A program made the position numbers and the translations under genes. 14,094 nucleotides of DNA from Bordetella parapertussis (GTDB lineage: Bacteria; Pseudomonadota; Gammaproteobacteria; Burkholderiales; Burkholderiaceae_C): contig CAMCWS010000141.1 in assembly GCA_945882755.1 (NCBI GenBank), positions 1-14,094 on the forward strand, written 5' to 3'. Shown here in pieces: positions 7,363 through 12,650 of this stretch; the first letter of the stretch is position 1; each line of letters begins with the position of its first letter. Under the pieces are notes generated by a model, which was not told the origin of the DNA, ran no database searches, and was given only the letters and a program-made list of their open reading frames with translations.

Positions 7363-7956
7363 TTAAGCCATAAAGATACTTGACATGAATCCCACGCCAG
7401 CAATAGCAATAAAAGCACCCAAGCCTCTGACAATTTTTACGCCCCAACTCCAACGGACCAAATAGCCAACAGCAATTCCTGATAAATGCATCAGACCAGT
7501 TCCCAAAACAAATCCACCTGCATAGGCAAAAGGATTAGCAGCATCAGGTAACTCCGTTCCATGTGCATGACCGTGGAAGATGGCAAAAACAGCTACCAAT
7601 ACTGCAGCCGCCCAAAGCGGTAGACGAATTGCAGCGGCAATACAAGCACCCAGAACAATGGCTGATGCGGCAATGAACGCTTCAACTTGCGGCAACTCAA
7701 CACCCAAAACACCTAAAGCTCCACCCACTGCCATGACCACAGGGAAAACCACAGGCAATAACCATAATGCTGATATTCCAAGAAATGCACCCCACAAGCC
7801 CACAGCCACCATGGCTGCCACGTGATCCCAGCCGAATATGGGGTGGGTGAAGCCACTGATAAATCCACCTGCAATGCCTTGCTCTGAATGTGCCAATGCC
7901 AACGTAGGCATCCATAGCAGCAAAGCAATAAAGGCTTTGAGATCTATTTGTTTCAC
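7363..7956 (-). CDS. HupE/UreJ family nickel/cobalt permease
   Basis: A 197-residue protein with the full family signature: signal-like N-terminus ending LALAHSEQG (cleavage about residue 22), HPIFGWDH at 38-45, FHGHAHGTE at 127-135 and GFVLGTGLMHLSG at 148-160, spread over about six helices. HupE/UreJ proteins are secondary transporters proposed to bring nickel or cobalt into the cytoplasm, and the His/Asp residues in these motifs are the expected metal ligands. The start is GTG at 7956, the only one that keeps the signal segment; the ribosome binding site is weak (AAGA). It is followed after 5 bases by the second membrane-protein gene and is divergent from the cupredoxin-fold gene. It is clearly distinct from the longer HupE-type protein at 1400-2185. 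Confidence 0.9.
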   Translation of the reverse strand: MKQIDLKAFIALLLWMPTLALAHSEQGIAGGFISGFTHPIFGWDHVAAMVAVGLWGAFLGISALWLLPVVFPVVMAVGGALGVLGVELPQVEAFIAASAIVLGACIAAAIRLPLWAAAVLVAVFAIFHGHAHGTELPDAANPFAYAGGFVLGTGLMHLSGIAVGYLVRWSWGVKIVRGLGAFIAIAGVGFMSSIFMA

Positions 7957-8151
7957 TCTTGATCTTTCACATGTGATTGGGGTGAGGCATGATTTTGCCC
8001 GACTTTGATCACCACGTCAGACTTATCGTTTATGGGATAGTCCCTTAGAACTTCTCCGTCCTTTGCAAAATGGATAAACTATTCGATGGATTATTTGGTT
8101 TTTCTGAATCAGCAAAGCACTCAATTCAGAATCTATGTAAGCAGCTATCTT
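7957..8151. promoter_or_regulatory. Divergent promoter region with two inverted repeats
   Basis: Spacer between the hupE-like operon (minus) and the cupredoxin-fold gene (plus). It contains a perfect 10-bp palindrome TCACATGTGA at 7967-7976, 10 bases from the GTG start of hupE, and an inverted repeat TTCTGAAT/ATTCAGAA (8102-8109 with 8124-8131, 14-base spacer) upstream of the plus-strand gene. Either could be a regulator site. No NikR-type GTATGA-N16-TCATAC box was found. Core promoter boxes are not obvious. Confidence 0.35.
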
Positions 8152-8610
8152 ATGAAGTCTATGAAAAATTCACTTGTCAGTATTCTGTTGATCAGCAGTC
8201 TATTTATTTTCACCAATAAGATTCTGGCTGCCGACCTGACGCAACAAGAGCCAACACTCATCAACTTGAAAATTGGTACGCCTGATGGACAACATAAATT
8301 TAGTCCAGACGCTATTACCTTGGAGACAGGCAAGCTGTATAAATTGCGCCTCGAAAATACTGGCGTGCAACCCTACTACTTTTCATCACCAAGTCTTGTA
8401 GATGCCGTTTACACAAGAAAAGTTGTTGTCAAGGATTCCGATGAAAAAGTGATTGCAGAAATATATGGTCCAGTGCGTCGCTTTGAAATTGCATCAGGCA
8501 AACATATTGAGTGGTGGATTTATCCTGTGAGAACTGGCATTTTTGATGATGTGATCTCTACAAAAAAACTTGCTTTAGATGGGATGAGAGCAACAATAAC
8601 AGTCAAGTAA
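8152..8610 (+). CDS. Exported cupredoxin-fold protein lacking copper ligands
   Basis: About 152 residues from the ATG at 8152 (8161 is an alternative; both have weak ribosome binding sites). Signal peptide MKNSLVSILLISSLFIF...ILAA, then a beta-rich domain of the cupredoxin type: FSPDAITLETGKLYKLRLENTG, a middle IYGPVRRFEIASGKHIEWW, and a terminal YPVRTGIFD plus MRATITVK. In copper-binding relatives ENTG is followed by a His (PHEF), and a Cys and His sit before the last strand; here these positions read QPYYFSS and VISTKKLALDG, with no Cys in the mature protein. It therefore probably does not hold a type-1 copper. It is divergent from the hupE-like operon and may be a periplasmic accessory protein of that transport system (inference). 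Confidence 0.7.
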   Translation: MKSMKNSLVSILLISSLFIFTNKILAADLTQQEPTLINLKIGTPDGQHKFSPDAITLETGKLYKLRLENTGVQPYYFSSPSLVDAVYTRKVVVKDSDEKVIAEIYGPVRRFEIASGKHIEWWIYPVRTGIFDDVISTKKLALDGMRATITVK

Positions 8611-8635
8611 AAACAGGCTTGGCAAAAATTCAAGC

Positions 8636-8812
8636 TTGTGCGGTGTTCAAACTGCCGCATCCATAAACCGAGCCGTAACTGGACGCAGCCTCGACACTGC
8701 CGGACCTCTGCCGCGTGTTCAACACTGCTGCTCAAGAGAGGGTTGAACCGACATCAATCAACCGGACCGTTGCTGGACGATGGGCAAGTGTCGTGAGAAA
8801 CGATACGCCAGC
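8636..8812 (+). repeat. Composite repeat R5 (c - partial b2 - c - a2)
   Basis: Contains two c modules (about 8663-8688 and 8757-8781), the first reading AACCGAGCCGTAACTGGACG, a partial b2 (GGGTTGAACCGACA at 8750-8753 onward), and an a2 hairpin at 8788-8806 whose loop GAGAA is the exact reverse complement of the usual TTCTC. GTGTTCAA followed by CTGC occurs twice (8643 and 8715 regions), suggesting a tandem duplication of c with its left flank. It lies between the convergent cupredoxin-fold and MGMT-like genes. A weak stem AGGCTTG/CAAGCTT at 8615-8637 follows the cupredoxin stop. Confidence 0.75.
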
Positions 8813-8872
8813 ACCCACTGACTTCTATTACCCTAACTACACAGAATCTCAAGTTTGCTGAGATAAGCAATG

Positions 8873-9289
8873 CTAACTATTTTGCTTCTCAAGATCCTGT
8901 TGTAAGTCAATCCATGCAGCGTCAAAATTCAATTTTTTAGCCATGGGTGAACTTGACTCAACCACCCTCCAAAACGGTGCGAGACCTTTTGTGCTGCCAG
9001 TTCGACTGAACTCCTCCCAAGTGTGCTCGGCAACGATTCTGAGAAAGAGAGATGTTGACACTGGACAGGCGGCATCACAGTTGTTTTTCTCCGCCAGTTT
9101 GCGCCGAAAAGCTTGAATGGAGATGATGGTTCCTGGCGTGATGTTCTTGAGTTCAGCAGCAACTTCTACTGGACAAGAAATGTGGAGCTTTGATCCTTTT
9201 GGTACTCCTGCAAAGTCCTTGTCCAAGATGACATAGTGAGGCGGTTTTGCCTGCATCTTTTCAGTCCATGTTTTCTTTGCTCTTGGCAA
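8873..9289 (-). CDS. MGMT-like (alkyltransferase DNA-binding domain-like) protein
   Basis: A 138-residue protein resembling those annotated as MGMT family: a PRAKKTWTEKM start, a middle segment with ITPGTIISIQAFRRKLAEK (winged-helix-like, 50-68), ACPVSTSLFLRIVAEHTWEE (74-93) and APFWRVV (104-110), the counterpart of the PxxRVV region of O6-methylguanine-DNA methyltransferases. The PCHRV cysteine of true methyltransferases is absent, so direct alkyl transfer is unlikely; DNA binding or an alkyltransferase-like role is a guess. The start is TTG at 9289, supported by GGAG 6 bases upstream; the next Met is 11 codons in. The stop is TAG at 8873. Single-gene unit between R5 and R6. Confidence 0.7.
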   Translation of the reverse strand: MPRAKKTWTEKMQAKPPHYVILDKDFAGVPKGSKLHISCPVEVAAELKNITPGTIISIQAFRRKLAEKNNCDAACPVSTSLFLRIVAEHTWEEFSRTGSTKGLAPFWRVVESSSPMAKKLNFDAAWIDLQQDLEKQNS

Positions 9290-9319
9290 TGCTGACTCCG
9301 TTGGTTTGGTTCAGTTAAG

Positions 9320-9735
9320 TATCAGGGCTCAATTCTTTAGTGCAGTTAATCCCCGGGAAAACACCGATCTAATCCCTTTGCTGGACGCTGACCAACTGTC
9401 GTTTCTCACGACATTAATCACTGGCAAAACACCCGTAAAGCTCGCCTCAAATCCCCCTCCTCCGCGTCACACCCTGCTCACACGGCGTCGCAGGTTCACT
9501 TTGACTGACCCAGCTAGTTCTTTAGGCTGATGCTGCAGTGCGGGTTGAACCAACTGAAATCAATCTAACCGAGTCGTTGCGCATCCCTCAAACTGCTTGA
9601 CCTCTGCTTGATGTCCTTCAAAAGGTCAACTTGAAACCTGATGACATAGTGTCGTTTCTCACGACACCTAAACCATCCCTCCTTCGTATCGCACACTAGC
9701 CCACATGGCATCGCAAGTGAGATGTGATAGTTCCT
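9320..9735 (+). repeat. Composite repeat R6 (c-a2-d-b1-b2-c-a1-a2-b1), longest copy
   Basis: Accounts for the 508-base gap between the MGMT-like and antitoxin genes. In order: degenerate b1-like sequence from about 9325; c ending CTTTGCTGGACGCTG (9377-9390); a2 at 9396-9414; element d at 9422-9457; b1 from about 9461 (TCACACCCTGCTCACACGGC); b2 remnant CGGGTTGAACC near 9541; c at 9565-9585; a1 at 9612-9628; a2 at 9649-9667 (perfect arms); and a truncated b1 to about 9735. Two repeat units thus lie head to tail here without a gene between them. Shadow reading frames in both strands do not look coding. Confidence 0.8.
9422..9457 (+). repeat. Element d, first copy of a 36-base perfect direct repeat
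   Basis: These 36 bases (starting TGGCAAAACACCCG, ending CAAATCCCCC) recur exactly at 11819-11854, directly upstream of the tRNA-Met promoter. In both places d follows an a2 hairpin at the same distance. Here b1 follows; at the second site the tRNA promoter follows, so the tRNA flank is probably the original location. Confidence 0.85.
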
Positions 9736-9744
9736 TAAATTCAT

Positions 9745-9791
9745 TTGCCTTGCCCAAGCTTTCAAAATATACTTGTATAGCAAAATAGGAG
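9745..9791 (+). promoter_or_regulatory. Promoter, operator and RBS of the toxin-antitoxin operon
   Basis: A -35 box TTGCCT (9745-9750) and a -10 box TATACT (9768-9773) are separated by 17 bases. A perfect inverted repeat TATAC-TT-GTATA (9768-9779) overlaps the -10 box, the expected position of an operator for a ribbon-helix-helix antitoxin. The ribosome binding site AGGAG is at 9787-9791, 6 bases before the chosen ATG. Confidence 0.65.
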
Positions 9792-9797
9792 ATGTGC

Positions 9798-10022
9798 ATG
9801 TTAGCCCTGAGACTTCCTGAAGACATTGAGTCCCGTCTTGACAAGTTAGCCAAGGCAACTGGGCGCACCAAGAGTTTTTACGCCCGTGAGGCAATTCTTG
9901 AGCATTTGGCTGATCTGGAAGATCTTTACCTCGCAGAAAAACGACTTGCCAAAGTTCGCAATGGCAAAACCAAAACATACACCTTGAGTGCGGTGGAGCA
10001 AGAGCTTGGCTTGGCAAATTGA
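9798..10022 (+). CDS. RelB/StbD-like ribbon-helix-helix antitoxin
   Basis: A 74-residue protein starting MLALRLPEDIESRLDKLAKATGR. Residues 2-7 form the DNA-contacting strand and the next 40 the two helices of a ribbon-helix-helix dimer (TKSFYAREAILEHL). The C-terminal part (LAEKRLAKVRNG...YTLSAVEQELGLAN) is the expected toxin-binding segment. Antitoxins of this kind neutralise a RelE/ParE toxin and repress their own operon. The ATG at 9798 is preferred because AGGAG ends 6 bases before it; an ATG at 9792 abuts that site. The toxin reading frame overlaps its last 17 bases. Since the toxin is truncated here, the antitoxin may persist as a free repressor or as an antidote to related toxins. Confidence 0.85.
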   Translation: MLALRLPEDIESRLDKLAKATGRTKSFYAREAILEHLADLEDLYLAEKRLAKVRNGKTKTYTLSAVEQELGLAN

Positions 10023-10278
10023 GATTGATCAAGCCGCCAAGAAAGAGCTTGGCAAACTTGACCCTCAAGTAGCCCGCAGAGTCATACAGTTTCTAAGAAC
10101 CAGACTGCAAAGCCTGAAAGATCCACGCAGCGTGGGTCAAGCCCTGAAAGGCTCTGAGCTTGGTGACTTCTGGAAATACCGATTGGGTGACATCAGAATC
10201 ATTGCCAGCATAGAAGATGATTGATTGGTGATCTTGGTTTTGAGGGTAGGCAATCGCAAGGAAATATATAGGCGCTGA
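10006..10278 (+). pseudogene. RelE/ParE-family toxin with in-frame premature stop
   Basis: From the TTG at 10006 (GGAG 8 bases upstream; a GTG at 9988 is the alternative) the protein begins AWQIEIDQAAKKELGKLDPQ, matching RelE-type toxins, which cut mRNA on the ribosome. It runs through ALKGSELGDFWKYRLGDIRIIASIEDD and meets TGA at 10222-10224 after 72 residues. The same frame then continues LVILVLRVGNRKEIYRR to a stop at 10276-10278, precisely the normal C-terminus of this family (about 90 residues). The lost segment contains the Arg and Tyr equivalent to catalytic R81 and Y87 of E. coli RelE, so the toxin is probably inactive. A single CGA-to-TGA change (Arg to stop) explains it. Overlap with the antitoxin gene is normal for such operons. 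Confidence 0.85.
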
Positions 10279-10350
10279 CTTGTAGGTTTGACTTCGTCGT
10301 GGAATACTTCCATTAAAGCTAACCAGCAACTAGGGCCAATCAACTTCAGC

Positions 10351-10416
10351 CCCTGATGTTGAAGTGTCGGGTTGAACCGACACTTTTTAATCGTCCCGTC
10401 GCTGGACGCTCAATAA
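10351..10416 (+). repeat. Composite repeat R7 (end of b1 - b2 - c)
   Basis: The end of b1 (CCCTGATGTTGAAGTG) leads to the b2 hairpin at 10364-10383 and to c at 10387-10410 (CGTCCCGTCGCTGGACGC). It ends in TGGACGCTCAATAA (10403-10416), which appears inverted at 11708-11723 on the other side of the tetR unit. It lies between the toxin remnant and the convergent tetR gene. Confidence 0.8.
10364..10388 (+). terminator. Possible terminator formed by b2 of R7
   Basis: GTGTCGG and CCGACAC arms (extendable to nine pairs with one bulged G) are followed at once by five T residues (10384-10388). On the plus strand this fits a rho-independent terminator for the toxin-antitoxin operon. It would be a repeat module reused as a terminator. 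Confidence 0.55.
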
Positions 10417-10441
10417 TTTATTTCCATTTGTTTTGTTTTGA

Positions 10442-11071
10442 CTATTTGTTTTTTAATGCTAATGCTTCGAACATTTGACCGATTTGTTTTGTCAGCATTT
10501 CTATCAATTTGCTTTGAGGCAAAGGGATCTTCTTGATGCCGCCATCTATCAAAAGCCCTGACAAGCCATGAACCGCTGACCAAGCATGAAGAACTAATGG
10601 CAGTGGATCACCTTTAGGGGCTTGACCTGACTTTTGACATTCAGCTATCGCTTGACTAAGAATTTCAAATGCTTTGTTCCCTGAAGTGGTTAACTCAGGG
10701 TCATCTGAGTTATGTGTGTCTACCCTGAACATTGTTCTAAAGTGACCAGGGTGTGAAACAGCAAAACTTACATAGGCTTTGCCGATGGCATTCAACTTGG
10801 CTATGGAATCTTTTCGTCCAGAATCTCTTCCATGCAGCATATTCGCCTCAAGAAGATCAAAACCTTCTTTGGCAATCTCCGTAAAAATTTCTTGCCTATC
10901 TACAAAGTGGTGGTACGGGGCTCCTGGGGAAACTCCCGCAACCTTGGCTACTTCTCTGAGATTAAGTGAGTCAACGCCAGTCGTTCCAATAATTTCAATA
11001 CTTGCATCCATCAGTGCTCTTCGCAGATCGCCATGATGGTAAGTTTTTTTAGAAGTTTTTTTGGAAACCAA
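10442..11071 (-). CDS. TetR/AcrR family repressor with WHG-type C-terminal domain
   Basis: A 209-residue protein with a typical TetR N-terminus: YHHGDLRRALMDASIEII, then the helix-turn-helix NLREVAKVAGVSPGAPYHHF (37-56). The C-terminal ligand domain contains AWSAVHGLSGLLIDGG, the WHG-type signature. The start is TTG at 11071, supported by AGGTGG 8 bases upstream; no Met follows until residue 21. It lies 69 bases downstream of the DUF2141 gene on the same strand, with no terminator visible between them, so the two are probably one operon. Two near-identical palindromes in the promoter of that operon (11611-11629 and 11656-11674) have the size and symmetry of TetR operators, suggesting autorepression. 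The ligand is unknown. Confidence 0.9.
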   Translation of the reverse strand: MVSKKTSKKTYHHGDLRRALMDASIEIIGTTGVDSLNLREVAKVAGVSPGAPYHHFVDRQEIFTEIAKEGFDLLEANMLHGRDSGRKDSIAKLNAIGKAYVSFAVSHPGHFRTMFRVDTHNSDDPELTTSGNKAFEILSQAIAECQKSGQAPKGDPLPLVLHAWSAVHGLSGLLIDGGIKKIPLPQSKLIEMLTKQIGQMFEALALKNK

Positions 11072-11140
11072 TTAGTTGTCCACCTAGAGATTGAGGAAGA
11101 ACTTCAATCGTAACCAAAAATATGTTTGATTGCTTTCAAG

Positions 11141-11590
11141 TCAATATCCCATGCGAATCTTTATATTCTTATCGACTTCCCCATTCACTTGGAATGATGA
11201 CTCTTTGAATTCAGGCGCAGACATCATGTGACGAATATTGTTTGACACGCCGTATCCTTCCAATGGCATACCGACAAAGTTTTTGTCTAATTTTTTATTG
11301 TCATTTTCATCGTGGAAAACACTCACAGCATAAGTGCCAGCAGCGATATCCTTGAATTCACAACTGGCAACTCCTGAATTTATTGACACATATACGTATT
11401 GAAAAGATTTCGCTTGTACATCTGGAAAACCATCAGCGACATTGAATAAAGCACAAGCCATCATGCCTGTCGGATTCTTAATTTTGTCAACATCAACTTG
11501 GATAGTTGTTTTTATAGATTGTGCTTGACTACCCAAAGCAGCAATGCTCAAGGTTGCAAAGACAGCAATTTGATATGCGGTTGTTTTCAT
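11141..11590 (-). CDS. DUF2141 exported protein
   Basis: A 149-residue protein with a signal peptide (1-23, cleavage near SQAQS) and a DUF2141 domain: TIQVDVDKIKNPTGMMACALF, then SCEFKDIAAGTYAVSVFHDENDNKKLDKN and MPLEGYGVSNN, the family's most conserved part. Members are small periplasmic or outer-membrane-associated beta-rich proteins without firm function. FHDENDNKKLD looks like an acidic loop able to bind Ca2+ or another metal, as an inference. AGGAG sits 5 bases before the ATG at 11590. It is the first gene of the operon with tetR, and its promoter overlaps a TetR-type operator, so expression is likely induced by the unknown TetR ligand. Confidence 0.9.
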   Translation of the reverse strand: MKTTAYQIAVFATLSIAALGSQAQSIKTTIQVDVDKIKNPTGMMACALFNVADGFPDVQAKSFQYVYVSINSGVASCEFKDIAAGTYAVSVFHDENDNKKLDKNFVGMPLEGYGVSNNIRHMMSAPEFKESSFQVNGEVDKNIKIRMGY

Positions 11591-11610
11591 GAGAGCTCCT
11601 TAAATTGTTA

Positions 11611-11674
11611 ATCTAAGCAAAGTTTAGATCAAGGAAGCTTGTGATGTCAACGAAAATCTAAACAATGTTTAGAT
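11611..11674 (-). promoter_or_regulatory. Promoter with twin TetR-type operators
   Basis: On the minus strand, a -35 box TTGACA (11650-11645) and a -10 box TAAACT (11626-11621) are 18 bases apart. Operator 1 (11611-11629, ATCTAAGCAAAGTTTAGAT on the plus strand) covers the -10 box. Operator 2 (11656-11674, ATCTAAACAATGTTTAGAT) lies just upstream of the -35 box. Both are 19-base inverted repeats with arms ATCTAARC/GTTTAGAT and 3-base centres, 45 bases apart centre to centre. Confidence 0.75.
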
Positions 11675-11707
11675 ATAACTAAAAATCATTCCAATTAAAG
11701 GGGCGCT

Positions 11708-11854
11708 TTATTGAGAGCGTCCATTAACCGTCCCGTAGCTAGACGATCAAGCAAATGTCTTTCAAAAGGACAACTTGAACCCTGCTGACCAAGTGTCGTT
11801 TCTCACGACACCCAACAATGGCAAAACACCCGTAAAGCTCGCCTCAAATCCCCC
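11708..11854 (+). repeat. Composite repeat R8 (inverted c-end, c-a1-a2-d)
   Basis: Starts with TTATTGAGAGCGTCCA (11708-11723), an inverted version of the c-end found at R7 and R4, which with bases 11701-11707 also forms a 7-pair hairpin. Then c (11724-11746, CGTCCCGTAGCTAGACG), a1 (11756-11772, GU-tolerant stem), a2 (11793-11811, perfect arms) and element d (11819-11854), which ends 13 bases before the tRNA -10 box. With the tetR operators it explains the 292-base gap before the tRNA. Confidence 0.8.
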
Positions 11855-11867
11855 AACAGAGTCTCGC

Positions 11868-11873
11868 TATAAT
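11868..11873 (+). promoter_or_regulatory. -10 box of the tRNA-Met promoter
   Basis: A consensus TATAAT lies 9 bases before the first tRNA base. At the matching -35 distance (about 11845-11850) the sequence CAAATC of element d is a poor match, so the -35 is weak or was altered when the repeat array reached this flank. Confidence 0.6.
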
Positions 11874-11882
11874 TTGCGGCTC

Positions 11883-11959
11883 GGCGCTTTAGCTCAGTCG
11901 GTTAGAGCGATGGAATCATAATCCACAGGTCCGCGGTTCGAATCCGTGAAGCGCCACCA
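11883..11959 (+). tRNA. tRNA-Met (anticodon CAU), elongator type
   Basis: A 77-base gene with encoded CCA. The acceptor stem GGCGCTT/AAGCGCC is perfect, as is the D-stem GCTC/GAGC. The anticodon loop ATCATAA gives anticodon CAT at 11917-11919. The T-arm is CGCGG-TTCGAAT-CCGTG, with discriminator A. The first pair of the anticodon stem (27-43) is an A-C mismatch. A full acceptor pairing from position 1 and the GGAATCATAATCC loop region point to elongator Met; the lysidine-modified Ile2 tRNA with the same anticodon is the alternative. Confidence 0.92.
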
Positions 11960-11979
11960 CCAAATACCCTTATAGATCA

Positions 11980-12010
11980 AGCGCTTAGGAGCAATCCTAG
12001 GTGCTTTTTT
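11980..12010 (+). terminator. Rho-independent terminator of tRNA-Met
   Basis: An 11-pair stem (AGCGCTTAGGA with TCCTAGGTGCT, two GU pairs) and loop GCAA are followed by six T residues (12005-12010), 20 bases after the tRNA. Confidence 0.8.
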
Positions 12011-12155
12011 CTTGCAGATTTTTATTGCACAACTGCAAAATGTGTATGCAAATTCTTGGCATCATAAATTAGCGTTGAATCGTGACACTGACTTGAAGCG
12101 ATAGCATCCAAAAACCCGCGCATTGCATTTACTAATCCCTTTTAAAAGATTCGAA

Positions 12156-12650
12156 ATGGTTTCTCACAAACTAAACATCCTATTTGTATGCATGGGCAAC
12201 ATTTGTCGAAGTCCTACTGCAGAAGGCGTATTCAAAGCAAAACTGCAAAATAGCAAACTGTTGGAAACAATCTATGTTGACTCAGCAGGTACGCACAACT
12301 ACCACCCCAACTCTCCACCTGATTCGCGCAGTCAACTACATGCCTTGAAACGTGGATACGACCTCTCCAACCTAAGGGCGCGGGCTGTCAATGAAGATGA
12401 TTTTGAAAACTTTGACCTGCTGATCGCCATGGATTGGGACAACCGCGCCTTACTTGAGCAACGTTGTCCTTCTCACTTACACCACAAAATACGTGGCTTT
12501 GCAGAATTTCTAAAAACATCCGAAGCTACTGTGATTCCTGACCCCTACTATGGTGACGAACAGCATTTTGAACACGTTCTTGATTTGGTTGAGGAAGCTT
12601 CAGAGGGATTGATGGAATTTGTGTTCAAGAAAGTGCAAGGCCATGACTAA
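12156..12650 (+). CDS. Low-molecular-weight protein-tyrosine phosphatase
   Basis: A 164-residue cytoplasmic enzyme that removes phosphate from tyrosine residues through a cysteinyl-phosphate intermediate. The P-loop FVCMGNICRSPTAEG carries nucleophile C12 and R18, the acid/base loop is DPYYG (D129), and VDSAGT and AMDWDN are also conserved. The length is usual for the family. The ATG at 12156 is chosen because the family starts a few residues before ILFVC; an upstream ATG at 12123 would add an unrelated 11-residue lead. The last 8 bases overlap the DUF2237 gene, so the two are co-translated. This type resembles the stand-alone betaproteobacterial phosphatases rather than the Wzb-type of capsule operons, since no capsule genes are near. 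Confidence 0.93.
   Translation: MVSHKLNILFVCMGNICRSPTAEGVFKAKLQNSKLLETIYVDSAGTHNYHPNSPPDSRSQLHALKRGYDLSNLRARAVNEDDFENFDLLIAMDWDNRALLEQRCPSHLHHKIRGFAEFLKTSEATVIPDPYYGDEQHFEHVLDLVEEASEGLMEFVFKKVQGHD

Noticed and set aside
7957..8151. NikR box or cobalamin riboswitch upstream of the hupE pair
   Set aside because: No GTATGA/TCATAC pair and no recognisable B12-box were found; only generic palindromes are present.
3746..9735. CRISPR array
   Set aside because: The repeats are long, composite, variable and separated by genes rather than by uniform short spacers; no cas genes are present.
9565..10068. Long minus-strand reading frame across R6 and the antitoxin gene
   Set aside because: It runs antisense to a well-supported antitoxin with promoter and RBS, and across repeat modules; composition and content do not look like a protein.
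10222..10224. Selenocysteine or other recoding of the TGA in the toxin
   Set aside because: There is no plausible reason for Sec at this position, which is normally Arg/Lys-like in the family, and no SECIS-like hairpin is evident directly downstream; a nonsense mutation is simpler.
3746..11854. Integron cassette array with attC sites
   Set aside because: The layout is suggestive, and single matches to RYYYAAC or GTTRRRY occur (for example GCTTAAC near 3920), but no copy shows paired R''/R' ends enclosing one imperfect hairpin. Genes lie on both strands, and no integrase or attI is in the window. Not formally excluded.
11883..11959. Island integrated into the tRNA 3' end
   Set aside because: The repeat array touches the 5' flank of the tRNA; no direct repeat of the tRNA 3' end and no integrase were seen.
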